From: Holdemania filiformis DSM 12042
Lineage (GTDB): Bacteria > Bacillota_I > Bacilli_A > Erysipelotrichales > Erysipelotrichaceae
Length of the DNA: 37,905 nt
NCBI RefSeq assembly: GCF_000157995.1
Contig: NZ_GG657556.1
Coordinates: 461,111 to 499,015 of the forward strand
Direction: 5' to 3'
Under the pieces are notes generated by a model that saw only the letters and a list, made by a program, of their open reading frames with translations, ran no database searches and was not told the DNA's origin. Below are positions 17,219-25,319 of the stretch, piece by piece (positions within the stretch are counted from its first letter, which is position 1; the number at the start of each line of letters is the position of its first letter). The translations under genes and the position numbers were made by a program.

Positions 17219-17563
17219 ATGTCTGTCAAACAAGAACGAGTAGCGCAGATCATTCTCAAAGACGTCACGGATATCATTCAGTTTTCCCTGAAGGATCCGT
17301 CCGTCGGGTTCGTCACGATCACTGACGTACAGGTGACCAACGACTACTCCTACGCAACGATTTACGTTTCTTTCTTAGGCAAGGAAGAACGCAAGCAAGC
17401 GGGCCTGAAGGCGCTCAACCGGGCGAAGGGCTTTATCCGCTCGGAGCTGGGCAAGCGGCTTTCGATCCGCAAGGTGCCGGATCTGATTTTCAAGCTCGAC
17501 GATTCGCTGGAAAAAGGCGAACGGATCGACTCGATTATCTCTCAAATCAATCACGAAGCGTAA
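17219..17563 (+). CDS. rbfA: 30S ribosome-binding factor RbfA
   Basis: This 114-residue KH-fold protein binds the 30S subunit late in assembly. The motifs ISVKQERVAQ-like start, VTITDVQVTNDYSYATIYVS and the C-terminal SIRKVPDLIFKLDDS are diagnostic. AGGAGGG lies before the ATG. It is the last gene of the operon: a strong terminator follows directly. In many Firmicutes truB would come next, but here the ESX module is interposed. Confidence 0.96.
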   Translation: MSVKQERVAQIILKDVTDIIQFSLKDPSVGFVTITDVQVTNDYSYATIYVSFLGKEERKQAGLKALNRAKGFIRSELGKRLSIRKVPDLIFKLDDSLEKGERIDSIISQINHEA

Positions 17564-17567
17564 CCAG

Positions 17568-17604
17568 AAATCCTGTCTGAAATAAATCAGACAGGATTTT
17601 TTTT
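17568..17604 (+). terminator. Strong Rho-independent terminator after rbfA
   Basis: A perfect 13-bp stem (17568-17580 with 17587-17599), a 6-base loop and a T run end the nusA-infB-rbfA operon. The AT-rich 17605-17693 that follows must hold the ESX promoter, but I see no clear -35/-10 pair; TTAATACT at 17661-17668 is the best -10-like candidate. Confidence 0.93.
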
Positions 17605-17693
17605 AACTTTTTTAAACTTTTTTCCATTTTTTAGGGGGCTTTTTCAAAAAAACCGCAATATTAATACTAGGGGCGTGCAGAAAGGAGAACACA

Positions 17694-17996
17694 ATGAGAA
17701 CGATTGCGGTGGAACCCACCCGGCTGGAAGCGTGTGCCGGACAGATCGAACAACTGCGTCAGGAGGTGGAAAGGACGGTAGCGCGGCTGTATGAACGCGT
17801 TGAGCTGATGGCGGCCAACACCTGGATCGGCCGGGACAATCTGGCCTTTACAACACAGATTCAGGGCTATCAGGACGATTTTCGAAGAGTGGAGCTGTTG
17901 ATGCAGCAGTACAGCGAATTTTTGAAGACATCGGCGCGCAGCTACCGGCAGATGCAGGAAGAACTGGCAGCGCAGGCCAGCCGGCTGGCTAATTAA
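17694..17996 (+). CDS. WXG100-family protein (EsxA/YukE-like), first copy
   Basis: This 100-residue, all-helical protein has the turn motif W44-I-G46 (NTWIGRDN) midway between two long helices, as in small secreted substrates of type VII (ESX) systems. It lacks a signal peptide. The C-terminal Y-x-x-x-D/E export signal is not clear: after SYRQMQEE the acidic residue is one position off. AAGGAG precedes the ATG. It is the first gene of the ESX module and probably pairs with the next gene product as a heterodimer or with itself. Confidence 0.85.
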   Translation: MRTIAVEPTRLEACAGQIEQLRQEVERTVARLYERVELMAANTWIGRDNLAFTTQIQGYQDDFRRVELLMQQYSEFLKTSARSYRQMQEELAAQASRLAN

Positions 17997-18011
17997 AGGG
18001 AGGAAGTAAAA

Positions 18012-18305
18012 ATGGACAACTTAAAGATTTCTTTAGCGGGAGTTAAGGATACATCCGGTGCTATCCGCGTCTGCAACGAACAGATTTACAGCGCGCTGAT
18101 CGAAGCGAAGAAACAGATGAACGACTTGGCGATGGTGTGGCAGAGCGACGGTTCTGAGGCCATCCGGCAGCGGTTCAATCAATTTGCGGCGCAGTTTGAG
18201 ACCCAGAAGCAGATCATCGAATCGTATGCCCGGTTTCTGGATACCGCCGTGTCCAGTTACGATACGCTGGAAGCGACGATCCAAAACAACGCCGGTTCGT
18301 TTTAG
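18012..18305 (+). CDS. WXG100-like protein, second copy
   Basis: This 97-residue, helix-rich protein has W43 in MVWQSDGSEAIRQRF at the position of the WXG turn (here W-x-S-D-G, a common variant). The C-terminal SYDTLEAT fits the Y-x-x-x-D/E signal read by the EssC ATPase. GGGAGG precedes the ATG, 15 bases after the first WXG100 gene. The two proteins differ enough in sequence to suggest a heterodimer rather than a recent duplication. Confidence 0.8.
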   Translation: MDNLKISLAGVKDTSGAIRVCNEQIYSALIEAKKQMNDLAMVWQSDGSEAIRQRFNQFAAQFETQKQIIESYARFLDTAVSSYDTLEATIQNNAGSF

Positions 18306-18308
18306 CGT

Positions 18309-20237
18309 ATGCGCGGACGTTGGCGGAGTCTGGCCGCGGCCGGATTGACGGTACTGATGATGGCGGACGGCTGTATGCCGCAGCCGTCGGGCGTTCTGCG
18401 GTGCGATTGGGCGAAGATGCTGGCGGAAACGTTGTTCTTTGACACTTCCGCCGCCGGCCTGGCCGCATTGAAAGACTGGGGCGTAGAAGTCGAAGCGGAC
18501 CGGCAGCGGATTTCACGGACAGCGGCATGCATCAATTTGCTTCAAGCTTACGACGGCGAGGCGCAGTCATTGGACCGCTGCCAAACGCTGGGCTTTCTGA
18601 CGAAACTGGATGGTTGGCTGACGGCGGAGGAAGCCGCGAGTTCCTTGGCGGCGCTGACGCGTTCCCTGAACGAAATTGAAGATCAGGAAAGGTTCGAATG
18701 GGAGAAAGCGGGGTTATGGGGCGGCGAGGCCAGACCGGATGAAACGGGCCGGATTGCGCTGGAGCCAACCCAAAGCGGACAAGTCGGACAATGGTTCACG
18801 GATCCGGATAAGAATGAAGTCTATGTCACGGATTCCCTTGTTGAAACAGAAGATCAGATTCTGGCTGAAGTTCATTTGGAAGATCCGCAGACCTGGCTGG
18901 CTGAGACACAGTTTAACCTCTCGTTTGACGCCGACTGGAGTCAGGCGGAGATCCTGCCCTATGCACAGGACAGCACAGGTCTGCTGCCGGTCGCGATGAA
19001 CCTGAGCGAAGCGGCACAACCACGGTTCGCGCTGATGAAGCAGCAGTTTGAAGTCGGCGGGACGCAGGTAAGCTGGAGCGTAGCGGCCAGCGGCATTCAT
19101 GTCCACGCGGCCAAGAAAATGACGAACGGCGCGACGCTGCAGATGGACTATGACTTGACGGGCGTGCATCCGGTGATCGCCTGGAACGGTTTAGGCAAGG
19201 AAGGCCGGCTTCAGCTGGATTTCACGATGAGCGAGTCGGCCGGCCTGACGCGCGGGGTGTCCAATACGCTGACCAGCGATTTTTCCGGCCTGGATCCGCA
19301 TGATTTGTTAAGCTCGCTGACCGCTTCCTTTACCAACGCGCGGAAGGAGGCGGACACCGTGATCCCCATCGCGAAGATCAAGCTGCCGGTGCCGCAGTTT
19401 CCGATTGTCGATCTGCTTTTAACTCTGCAGCTGCATTGCTACGCCGGCGGCAAGATCGAGCTGCTTTTAAGTCAGGAAGGAAGCATCGGCATGGAAATAA
19501 GAAACGGCGTTCCGCGGCTGATTCATCAGCTTGAACACCGCCATGATTTTATTTTTCAAGGGTCTTCGAAAATGACAGCTGCGGTGGAAGCTTCCGCCCG
19601 GGCCGCCGGAATTTCACTGATGGATCTGCTGCTTCAGACCGGCTTGCGCGGCGTGATGCGAACGACGGCCTGGATTGGAGAAAACGGCGGGCTGGAACCA
19701 AGCGAGGCAGGAGAATTACCTTTGGAAAATCAGCCCGTCCATGCAAATCTGCAGTTTTGCAGCGATCTGAACGTCCACGGCATCCTGGAGCTGGAGATCA
19801 ATTCGTCCGACTCGCTGGCAGGACGGTTAGGCATGGGCCGCACATTCTCAATCCTGAACGAGAATAACGCGACACTTAATCCGCATGGCCGTACACATCT
19901 GGAAAATGGAATCTTCGTCGATCACTGCACCCGCGGCCAACATTCCGCATCCACGCCGACCCCGGCCCCGATCATCAAAACTGACCGGATCGAACTGGCG
20001 GAAGTCCAGCTGATTTTAAGTCCCGGTCAAAGCGGACAGATCGTGATCCGCGGACTGCCGGAAGGCGTGGCGGCGTCGGATCTGATCTATTCCATCGCAC
20101 AGCCGGATATCGCGACCGTTGTGCAGACCGGCCGGGTGCGGGCGGTTAAAGCCGGCGATACGATTGTCACGATTACCGAGCCGACTGAAACCTACAAGAC
20201 AAGCTGCCATATTCATGTGCGGACCGAGGCGGCATGA
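18309..20237 (+). CDS. Exported protein of unknown function with a C-terminal BIG2-like domain, in the ESX module
   Basis: This 642-residue protein has a short basic N-terminus and a hydrophobic stretch (about residues 8-19) followed by Cys22, so it is exported and perhaps lipid-anchored, although ADGC is a poor lipobox. Residues about 50-120 contain two segments that faintly resemble SLH repeats (ALKDWGV ... ISRTAACINLLQAYDG and GFL ... DGWLTAEEA). The middle is beta-rich and unrecognised. Residues about 555-638 look like a BIG2 immunoglobulin-like domain (LSPGQSGQIVI ... YSIAQPDIATVVQTGRVRAVKAGDTIVTI). It follows the second WXG100 gene by 3 bases with no visible Shine-Dalgarno, and overlaps essC by 4 bases, so it is translated by coupling. 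It may be a cell-surface part or client of the ESX system. Confidence 0.75.
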   Translation: MRGRWRSLAAAGLTVLMMADGCMPQPSGVLRCDWAKMLAETLFFDTSAAGLAALKDWGVEVEADRQRISRTAACINLLQAYDGEAQSLDRCQTLGFLTKLDGWLTAEEAASSLAALTRSLNEIEDQERFEWEKAGLWGGEARPDETGRIALEPTQSGQVGQWFTDPDKNEVYVTDSLVETEDQILAEVHLEDPQTWLAETQFNLSFDADWSQAEILPYAQDSTGLLPVAMNLSEAAQPRFALMKQQFEVGGTQVSWSVAASGIHVHAAKKMTNGATLQMDYDLTGVHPVIAWNGLGKEGRLQLDFTMSESAGLTRGVSNTLTSDFSGLDPHDLLSSLTASFTNARKEADTVIPIAKIKLPVPQFPIVDLLLTLQLHCYAGGKIELLLSQEGSIGMEIRNGVPRLIHQLEHRHDFIFQGSSKMTAAVEASARAAGISLMDLLLQTGLRGVMRTTAWIGENGGLEPSEAGELPLENQPVHANLQFCSDLNVHGILELEINSSDSLAGRLGMGRTFSILNENNATLNPHGRTHLENGIFVDHCTRGQHSASTPTPAPIIKTDRIELAEVQLILSPGQSGQIVIRGLPEGVAASDLIYSIAQPDIATVVQTGRVRAVKAGDTIVTITEPTETYKTSCHIHVRTEAA

Positions 20238-23200
20238 TCGTCTGTATTCTGTGGCAGCACCGGCTGGCGGTCCGCCATGTTTGTTCTCAGCGCGGCTTAT
20301 TCTTCGCGGTGGAGGCCGACGGCGTGCTGGCGATTACCCGGAAGGGGGAAGGCTGGCAGGTGCAGCTCAGCGAGACGCTGCAGTTTCTGGACAGCTCACG
20401 CCGCTGCCGCTTGATCAAAGGGCGTCATGACGAGCTGTGCTATCTTCCGTTTTATGAAAAAATTGATCTCTACTACTATTTCGAGGATGCCGGTTACGAT
20501 CAATACACGCTCTATCAACGGCCCCAAGGCCGCTGGATGCTCAGCGAGGAAGCATTGACAAATACCTGCGGCAACCAGGACGAGCCGTGGGCGATGCTGG
20601 ACTTCGATCAGAATGTGGCTGAGGAGAAAGCGATGTTTCCCAGTATGATCGTCAACGGCGTTCATCAGCGTCAGACCTGTCTGGAAGCAGGAATGCGCCT
20701 GCAGTTTGCGGCGATCACCGTTTTGATTCACCCTGCTTTTATCGCGGTCAACAACCCCGGAATGCGGCTCAAAATCAAGCTGAAGCCGCTGCGCTGGCAA
20801 ACCTTGACCAGCTGGATGTACCAGCCGCCCGATAAGCTGGCGCTTTCCTTTCATCCGGCGTTTCAGTTTTATCCCGCCGATCCGCAATGCTCGCTCATTT
20901 TACCTCAGGGTCCGCCGGTTAAATTCAGACCCATGACCTTCAGTGTAATGACGATCGGACCTTCGCTGATGATGGGTGCAGCCTCGATCACCGTCGGCTT
21001 ATCGCTAGGAGGTCAGGGGGCGGCGGGAATGATGGTCCTGATGCCGGCCGTCATGATGTTTTCAGCGGTGTTCTGGCCGCTGGTTCAGCTGACCGTCAAT
21101 GTCCTGTTGAACCGGCGTGACCGCCGCCGGCAAAAACAGTGGCTGACGGGAGTGCTGGAAGATTGGGAGAAAACCTGTCAGGCGGCGCTGCGGGAAACGG
21201 TTACGTTTTTGACGCGGCGCTATCCGGATGCCGAAAGGGTAATCGCACAGATCGAGGAACAGACTGTATTCGATACCGGCGCGGATCATCCGCTGTTCGG
21301 TAAGCTGTGTTTAGGCCGTCAGCGGCTGACGCTGATTCCCAAAATGAATCTGGAGACGCTGGATTTGCGCAATGCCGCGGATCAGGAGGTCAAGCGGCAG
21401 ATCGAGGTCTGGCAAACGACGCATTCTTTCAGCGCCGCCGCGCCGCTGCCCTGGGATCTCTTTGAATTTGACCAAATCGGTTTGGTCTGCGATGAGAAAT
21501 CGCTGCTTGCGTTTTTCAATACGGTTTTGATGACGTTTGCGGTCCATCACCAGGCTCAGAGCGCGGCTCTGGCCTGGCTCGGTCCCATTTCCAAGGACAT
21601 TTTCGAAACGCTCTGCTGGCTGCCTCAACTCTATGATGACCAGGGCCTGCGGCGGATCTGGACAAATCAGGACGATTGGGACCGCGGGCGGCGGCAGATT
21701 CAGGAAATCATGATTCCGGTCTGGACGCTGGTGAGTGATCCGGTCGCGGCTGTTTGCTTTGGAACACCCAAAGCGAAATCCTGCGTCTGGCAATGGGCTG
21801 CCCGGATATCGGATCTGCGCTTGGCGGCGCAGCGGATTTTGATGATCGAACAAGGACATGGCCGGATTCTGACGCGCTCGGGACAGCTGGTCCAGGAATT
21901 TGAAGTTGATTTCAGCTATGCGAAGAATTTTCGCGAAAGCGCTCTGTCCCTTTACCGCGCGGAACAAAGAAGCCGGCAATCGCACCGTCAGGTTGATTTT
22001 CAAAGCCTGCTTGCCCAACCGATGCTTGCCTGCCCGCCCTGGCAGGAAGCGGCAAGCCTGACGCAGCTGCGGATTCCTTTGGGATTGGACGAACATGGGC
22101 AGCCGGTCATTCTGGATCTGCATGAAAAAGGGCAGGGGCCCCACGGCCTGATCGCCGGAATGACGGGCAGCGGGAAAAGCCGGCTGCTGGAAACGCTCGT
22201 ACTTTCGGCGGCCTGGCATTACAGCCCGGATCAGCTGCAGTTCGCCATCATCGATTACAAGGGCGGCAGTCTGATCGAACAGCTGCGTTTCCAGGGGCGG
22301 CTGCTTCCGCATTGCTGCGCGGAGCTGAACAATGTCGCAGAAAACGGTGTAGAACGTTCCTTGATCTATCTGCGTCAGGAGTGCGAACGGCGGCAGCGGT
22401 ATTTCGCTCAGGCGCAGACGGCGTTAAAACAGCCTGTTTCTGATCTGGATCACTATCGCCAGCTCTGTCTTGATCATCCCCAGCTGCCGCGGTTGGCGCA
22501 TTGCGTGCTGATCATCGACGAATTTGCCGAATTGAAGCAATCTCAGCCGGAATTTATGCAGGATCTGATTCAGATTTGCCGGATCGGCCGCAGCCTGGGA
22601 TTGCATCTGATCCTGGCGACGCAGCGGCCGGCAGGGATTGTCGATGAACAGATGTGGAGTAATTTCAATTTTAAGCTCTGCTTGAAAGTGGCGCAGAAAC
22701 AGGACAGTCAGGAGCTTCTGCATTGCGATAAAGCGTTGCGGTTAAGCCGGCCCGGGCAGTTTCTTCTGCTAAGCCAGCAGGATTTAGTGCAGGGGCAATG
22801 CGCCTGGCTGGGCGGCAAGCAGACGCCGGATCCGGTTGTGCGCTGGCTGGATTTCCGGTTGAAACCCATCCGCGAAACGCAGCATGGGAAAAATGCCAGC
22901 CTGCGTCAGAGCGAAGCGCTGATGGCGGCGATTATCCGGGAAGCGGACCGCCGTGGTTTATCTGCTCCACCGTTGTGGCCGCCGCTTCCCACGGCAGTAG
23001 AGCTGGACGTGTTAAAAAAACAGACAGCCGGTCTGGTTCTGGGGATCGGCGACGATCCGCTTCACCGCGCAACGCCGGTGATTGTTCACCCTTTGGCGCA
23101 CGGCTTGCTGATCAGCGAGGAAGTAGCGGCCCAGCGGCCCTTTTTGCAATGTCTAGTGCAAAGCGCGGGCTGGTTTGACGAAACAGCTGAATTTGTCGTG

Positions 23201-24130
23201 CTGGATCCGCTGGATCAGCTGCCGCAGTTCTTGGCAGAGCCGGCGGTGATCGAAGTCCTGTCCTTTAAGCATCCGGAATGGATGGAGCGATTTTTCAGCC
23301 TGCTTGACCGCGGTCTGCGGCAGCGCCGTTCTGCTGAAATCCCCTTACTGATCGTGGTGCTTCAACTTGGCGCAATTCTGGACCGCTGGGATCATCTGGC
23401 GTTGTTTCAGCGGCTTTTGGAAGAGGGCCCGTCGCTGAACCTGTATTTATTGTGTGCCGAGAAGCAGATCAGCCGGCTGCCGCTGCGCCTGGCGCAGAAC
23501 CTGCGGATCCGCTACATCCTCGGCCCGGCTGCACCGGCGCAGCTTAGCGAAGCGCTGGAACGAACCTGGACTCAGCCGCTGGCGGCCGGAAAGGGCTTGT
23601 TTTTTAAGGAAAGCGTCATGGACTTCGTGCTGGCCCGGCCGCTTCCTCCGCCTGTGGAAATGAAGCCGAAACGCTGGCAGCTGCCGCGGCTGCCCGAACG
23701 GTTGCCGCGCAGCTGGCTGAAAAAGAAGGCTGTTTTTCTGGGCGTGGATCCGATTTTGTGCCAGCCCGTTTACACAACACTGCAAGCGCGGCAGCATCTG
23801 GTTGTGACCGGCTATGACGCCAGCCTTTGCGCAGCCAGAATCCGGCAGCTTGGCGGGCCTTATCCCATCGTCGAAACTTCCAGACAAAGCGAAGCGGAAA
23901 TCTTTTCCTTTTTTGAAAGGGAAGCGCCGTTTGTCCTGGTCGCCGCCGCGCATGAAATCCAGCGCGGTCCTTGGCGGAGACTGGTAGATTTTTCTTTGAC
24001 GCTGTGGTCGGGTCCGGGCTTGCGGCAGCAGCTGTTTTTTCCGGTGCCCGCCGCCGTGGCGAATTTAACAGAGCAGGAAAGTATGTGGATTCAAGGTGAA
24101 CAAATGCAACGATTGAGGGAGATAAAATAA
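20234..24130 (+). CDS. essC: ESX/type VII secretion FtsK-SpoIIIE family ATPase (EssC/YukB-like)
   Basis: This 1298-residue membrane ATPase powers type VII secretion. The N-terminal 200 residues look like the FHA-type domains of EssC. Two closely spaced membrane segments lie at about 235-285, followed by a basic stretch. The first ATPase domain is intact: Walker A GMTGSGKS at 642-649 and Walker B VLIIDEFAEL with D762-E763. Two more FtsK-like domains follow but have lost their Walker A: HGLLISEEVAAQRPFLQ replaces the second and LVVTGYDASLCAA the third. So only one site can hydrolyse ATP in the usual way. Staphylococcal EssC is about 1480 residues, so this is a shorter form. It starts with an ATGA overlap. 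Confidence 0.92.
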   Translation: MIVCILWQHRLAVRHVCSQRGLFFAVEADGVLAITRKGEGWQVQLSETLQFLDSSRRCRLIKGRHDELCYLPFYEKIDLYYYFEDAGYDQYTLYQRPQGRWMLSEEALTNTCGNQDEPWAMLDFDQNVAEEKAMFPSMIVNGVHQRQTCLEAGMRLQFAAITVLIHPAFIAVNNPGMRLKIKLKPLRWQTLTSWMYQPPDKLALSFHPAFQFYPADPQCSLILPQGPPVKFRPMTFSVMTIGPSLMMGAASITVGLSLGGQGAAGMMVLMPAVMMFSAVFWPLVQLTVNVLLNRRDRRRQKQWLTGVLEDWEKTCQAALRETVTFLTRRYPDAERVIAQIEEQTVFDTGADHPLFGKLCLGRQRLTLIPKMNLETLDLRNAADQEVKRQIEVWQTTHSFSAAAPLPWDLFEFDQIGLVCDEKSLLAFFNTVLMTFAVHHQAQSAALAWLGPISKDIFETLCWLPQLYDDQGLRRIWTNQDDWDRGRRQIQEIMIPVWTLVSDPVAAVCFGTPKAKSCVWQWAARISDLRLAAQRILMIEQGHGRILTRSGQLVQEFEVDFSYAKNFRESALSLYRAEQRSRQSHRQVDFQSLLAQPMLACPPWQEAASLTQLRIPLGLDEHGQPVILDLHEKGQGPHGLIAGMTGSGKSRLLETLVLSAAWHYSPDQLQFAIIDYKGGSLIEQLRFQGRLLPHCCAELNNVAENGVERSLIYLRQECERRQRYFAQAQTALKQPVSDLDHYRQLCLDHPQLPRLAHCVLIIDEFAELKQSQPEFMQDLIQICRIGRSLGLHLILATQRPAGIVDEQMWSNFNFKLCLKVAQKQDSQELLHCDKALRLSRPGQFLLLSQQDLVQGQCAWLGGKQTPDPVVRWLDFRLKPIRETQHGKNASLRQSEALMAAIIREADRRGLSAPPLWPPLPTAVELDVLKKQTAGLVLGIGDDPLHRATPVIVHPLAHGLLISEEVAAQRPFLQCLVQSAGWFDETAEFVVLDPLDQLPQFLAEPAVIEVLSFKHPEWMERFFSLLDRGLRQRRSAEIPLLIVVLQLGAILDRWDHLALFQRLLEEGPSLNLYLLCAEKQISRLPLRLAQNLRIRYILGPAAPAQLSEALERTWTQPLAAGKGLFFKESVMDFVLARPLPPPVEMKPKRWQLPRLPERLPRSWLKKKAVFLGVDPILCQPVYTTLQARQHLVVTGYDASLCAARIRQLGGPYPIVETSRQSEAEIFSFFEREAPFVLVAAAHEIQRGPWRRLVDFSLTLWSGPGLRQQLFFPVPAAVANLTEQESMWIQGEQMQRLREIK

Positions 24131-24131
24131 C

Positions 24132-24386
24132 ATGGAAAATGAAGTATTACTAGGTTTTGAGTTAGTCTGCTGCGATCAATATTTTGAATGCAGCGCCGAC
24201 CCGTCGCTGACGCTGCGGGAAATTGTCGAAGGATTACAGGAAATGAGTCCGCCGGAAATCCGTGAGGAATTCGATTTGTGCCAGCCGCTGATCTTATGCG
24301 ACGCCTGCGAACATCGCATCCTGGACGAACAAAAAACAGCCGCCCAGCTGCGGCTGCCGGACGGCTTTAAGATTCTGATTTACTGA
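24132..24386 (+). CDS. EsaB/YukD-like small ubiquitin-fold protein of the ESX module
   Basis: This 84-residue acidic protein has the pattern of YukD/EsaB: an N-terminal beta strand pair, a helix in SLTLREIVEGLQE, and a final segment with LRLPDGFKILIY that matches the strand after the conserved dG turn. It lies 1 base after essC with AGGGAGA upstream. It is unusual in having five cysteines (CC at 13-14, C19, and others in LCQPLILCDACEH). EsaB is thought to regulate type VII secretion in the cytoplasm. The last 20 bases overlap the convergent ttcA-like gene. Family assignment rests on size, position and pattern. Confidence 0.6.
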   Translation: MENEVLLGFELVCCDQYFECSADPSLTLREIVEGLQEMSPPEIREEFDLCQPLILCDACEHRILDEQKTAAQLRLPDGFKILIY

Positions 24387-25158
24387 TGGGGTGAAGCTCA
24401 GCTTGCTCATCAGCGGTTTCCTCATGCCACAGACTGAGCTGCTTTTCGTTGTGCAGCATCAGCAGAAAGTTGTCGCGGGCCATCGGGTATTCCGCATATA
24501 GCCGCTCGAGCATTTCTTTCATATCCTGCCTGCGGGTATAGCCGTCCATCGGACAGGTCGACTTCACTACCGGGACGTGGCAGCTTTCGACCGCCGCGCG
24601 GATCTGATTTTCCCGGGCATAGATAAACGGGCGGATAAACGGCATTTCCGCGTTGGATAAATACATCTTCGGCGCGAAGGTCGCCAGCCGGCCGCCGTAA
24701 ATCGCGTTCATTAATAAGGTTTCAATGGCGTCGTCTCCATGGTGCGCAAACGCGACCTTCGTACAGCCGAAGTCCTTTGCGGCCCGGTTGACGGCGCCCT
24801 TTTTTAGCGTCGAGCATAACGAGCACTTTAAAGAACCATCGTCATTGGCCTGGATCTTTAAAATATCGTAAATCCGGCTGGGTACGAGCTCCAGGCGGAT
24901 GCCGTGCTGTTTGAAAAAAACTGCGGCGTCCGTGAAGTCCATGCTGGGAAAGCCCATCTGAATATGAATGCCGACGACTTCAAACTGCTTGCTTTGAATC
25001 CGCTGGCAGAATTGCTGGTAAAGATGCAGGCAATAAAGCAAAAGCATGGAATCCTTGCCTCCGGAGACGCCGACCGCAATCCGGTCGTGATCGGCGATCA
25101 TACCGTAGTCCTGGTCGGCTTTGCGGATACAGCCTAAAATTTGTTTCATCGCATTCAT
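24367..25158 (-). CDS. TtcA-like tRNA 2-thiolation PP-loop protein
   Basis: This 263-residue PP-loop ATPase is probably for tRNA 2-thiocytidine or related sulfur transfer. The ATP-binding motif SGGKDS is at residues 32-37. C112 and C115 (CSLC) together with C202 (STCP) match the three ligands of the catalytic [4Fe-4S] cluster in TtcA. HHGDDAIET follows the PP-loop family pattern. On the minus strand AGGAGG lies 7 bases before the ATG at 25158. It is convergent with the ESX module, overlapping it by 20 bases with no terminator between, and divergent from truB. Confidence 0.85.
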   Translation of the reverse strand: MNAMKQILGCIRKADQDYGMIADHDRIAVGVSGGKDSMLLLYCLHLYQQFCQRIQSKQFEVVGIHIQMGFPSMDFTDAAVFFKQHGIRLELVPSRIYDILKIQANDDGSLKCSLCSTLKKGAVNRAAKDFGCTKVAFAHHGDDAIETLLMNAIYGGRLATFAPKMYLSNAEMPFIRPFIYARENQIRAAVESCHVPVVKSTCPMDGYTRRQDMKEMLERLYAEYPMARDNFLLMLHNEKQLSLWHEETADEQAELHPISKSES

Positions 25159-25192
25159 CAGTCAGTCCTCCTGCATTTTTTTCTTCCGTCCT

Positions 25193-25201
25193 ATTATACC
25201 A
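25193..25201 (-). promoter_or_regulatory. Extended -10 promoter of the ttcA-like gene
   Basis: On the minus strand TGGTATAAT lies 35 bases before the start. The -35 region is poor. Confidence 0.7.
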
Positions 25202-25265
25202 CAGGCCCTGTTTGAAGCCCAGGTGAACATTCCGTGTGAGATTTGCGTGGATGCGGCGATAGGCT

Positions 25266-25294
25266 TTGCAAACGGAAGTGAGCCTTGGTATAAT
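25266..25294 (+). promoter_or_regulatory. Promoter of the truB-ribF operon
   Basis: TTGCAA at 25266-25271 and TATAAT at 25289-25294 with a 17-base spacer, plus TGG just before the -10. It lies back to back with the ttcA-like promoter. Transcription would begin near 25301, which rules out upstream start codons for truB. Confidence 0.82.
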
Positions 25295-25319
25295 GAAACG
25301 TGGAGTTTGGAGTGATACA

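Noticed and set aside
21311..22312. A 333-codon open frame on the minus strand inside essC.
   Set aside because: It lies entirely antisense to the conserved ATPase domain, with arginine- and glutamine-rich composition typical of shadow frames.
25266..25319. A longer truB start at ATG 25266.
   Set aside because: The ATG is within the -35 element; transcription would begin about 35 bases later.
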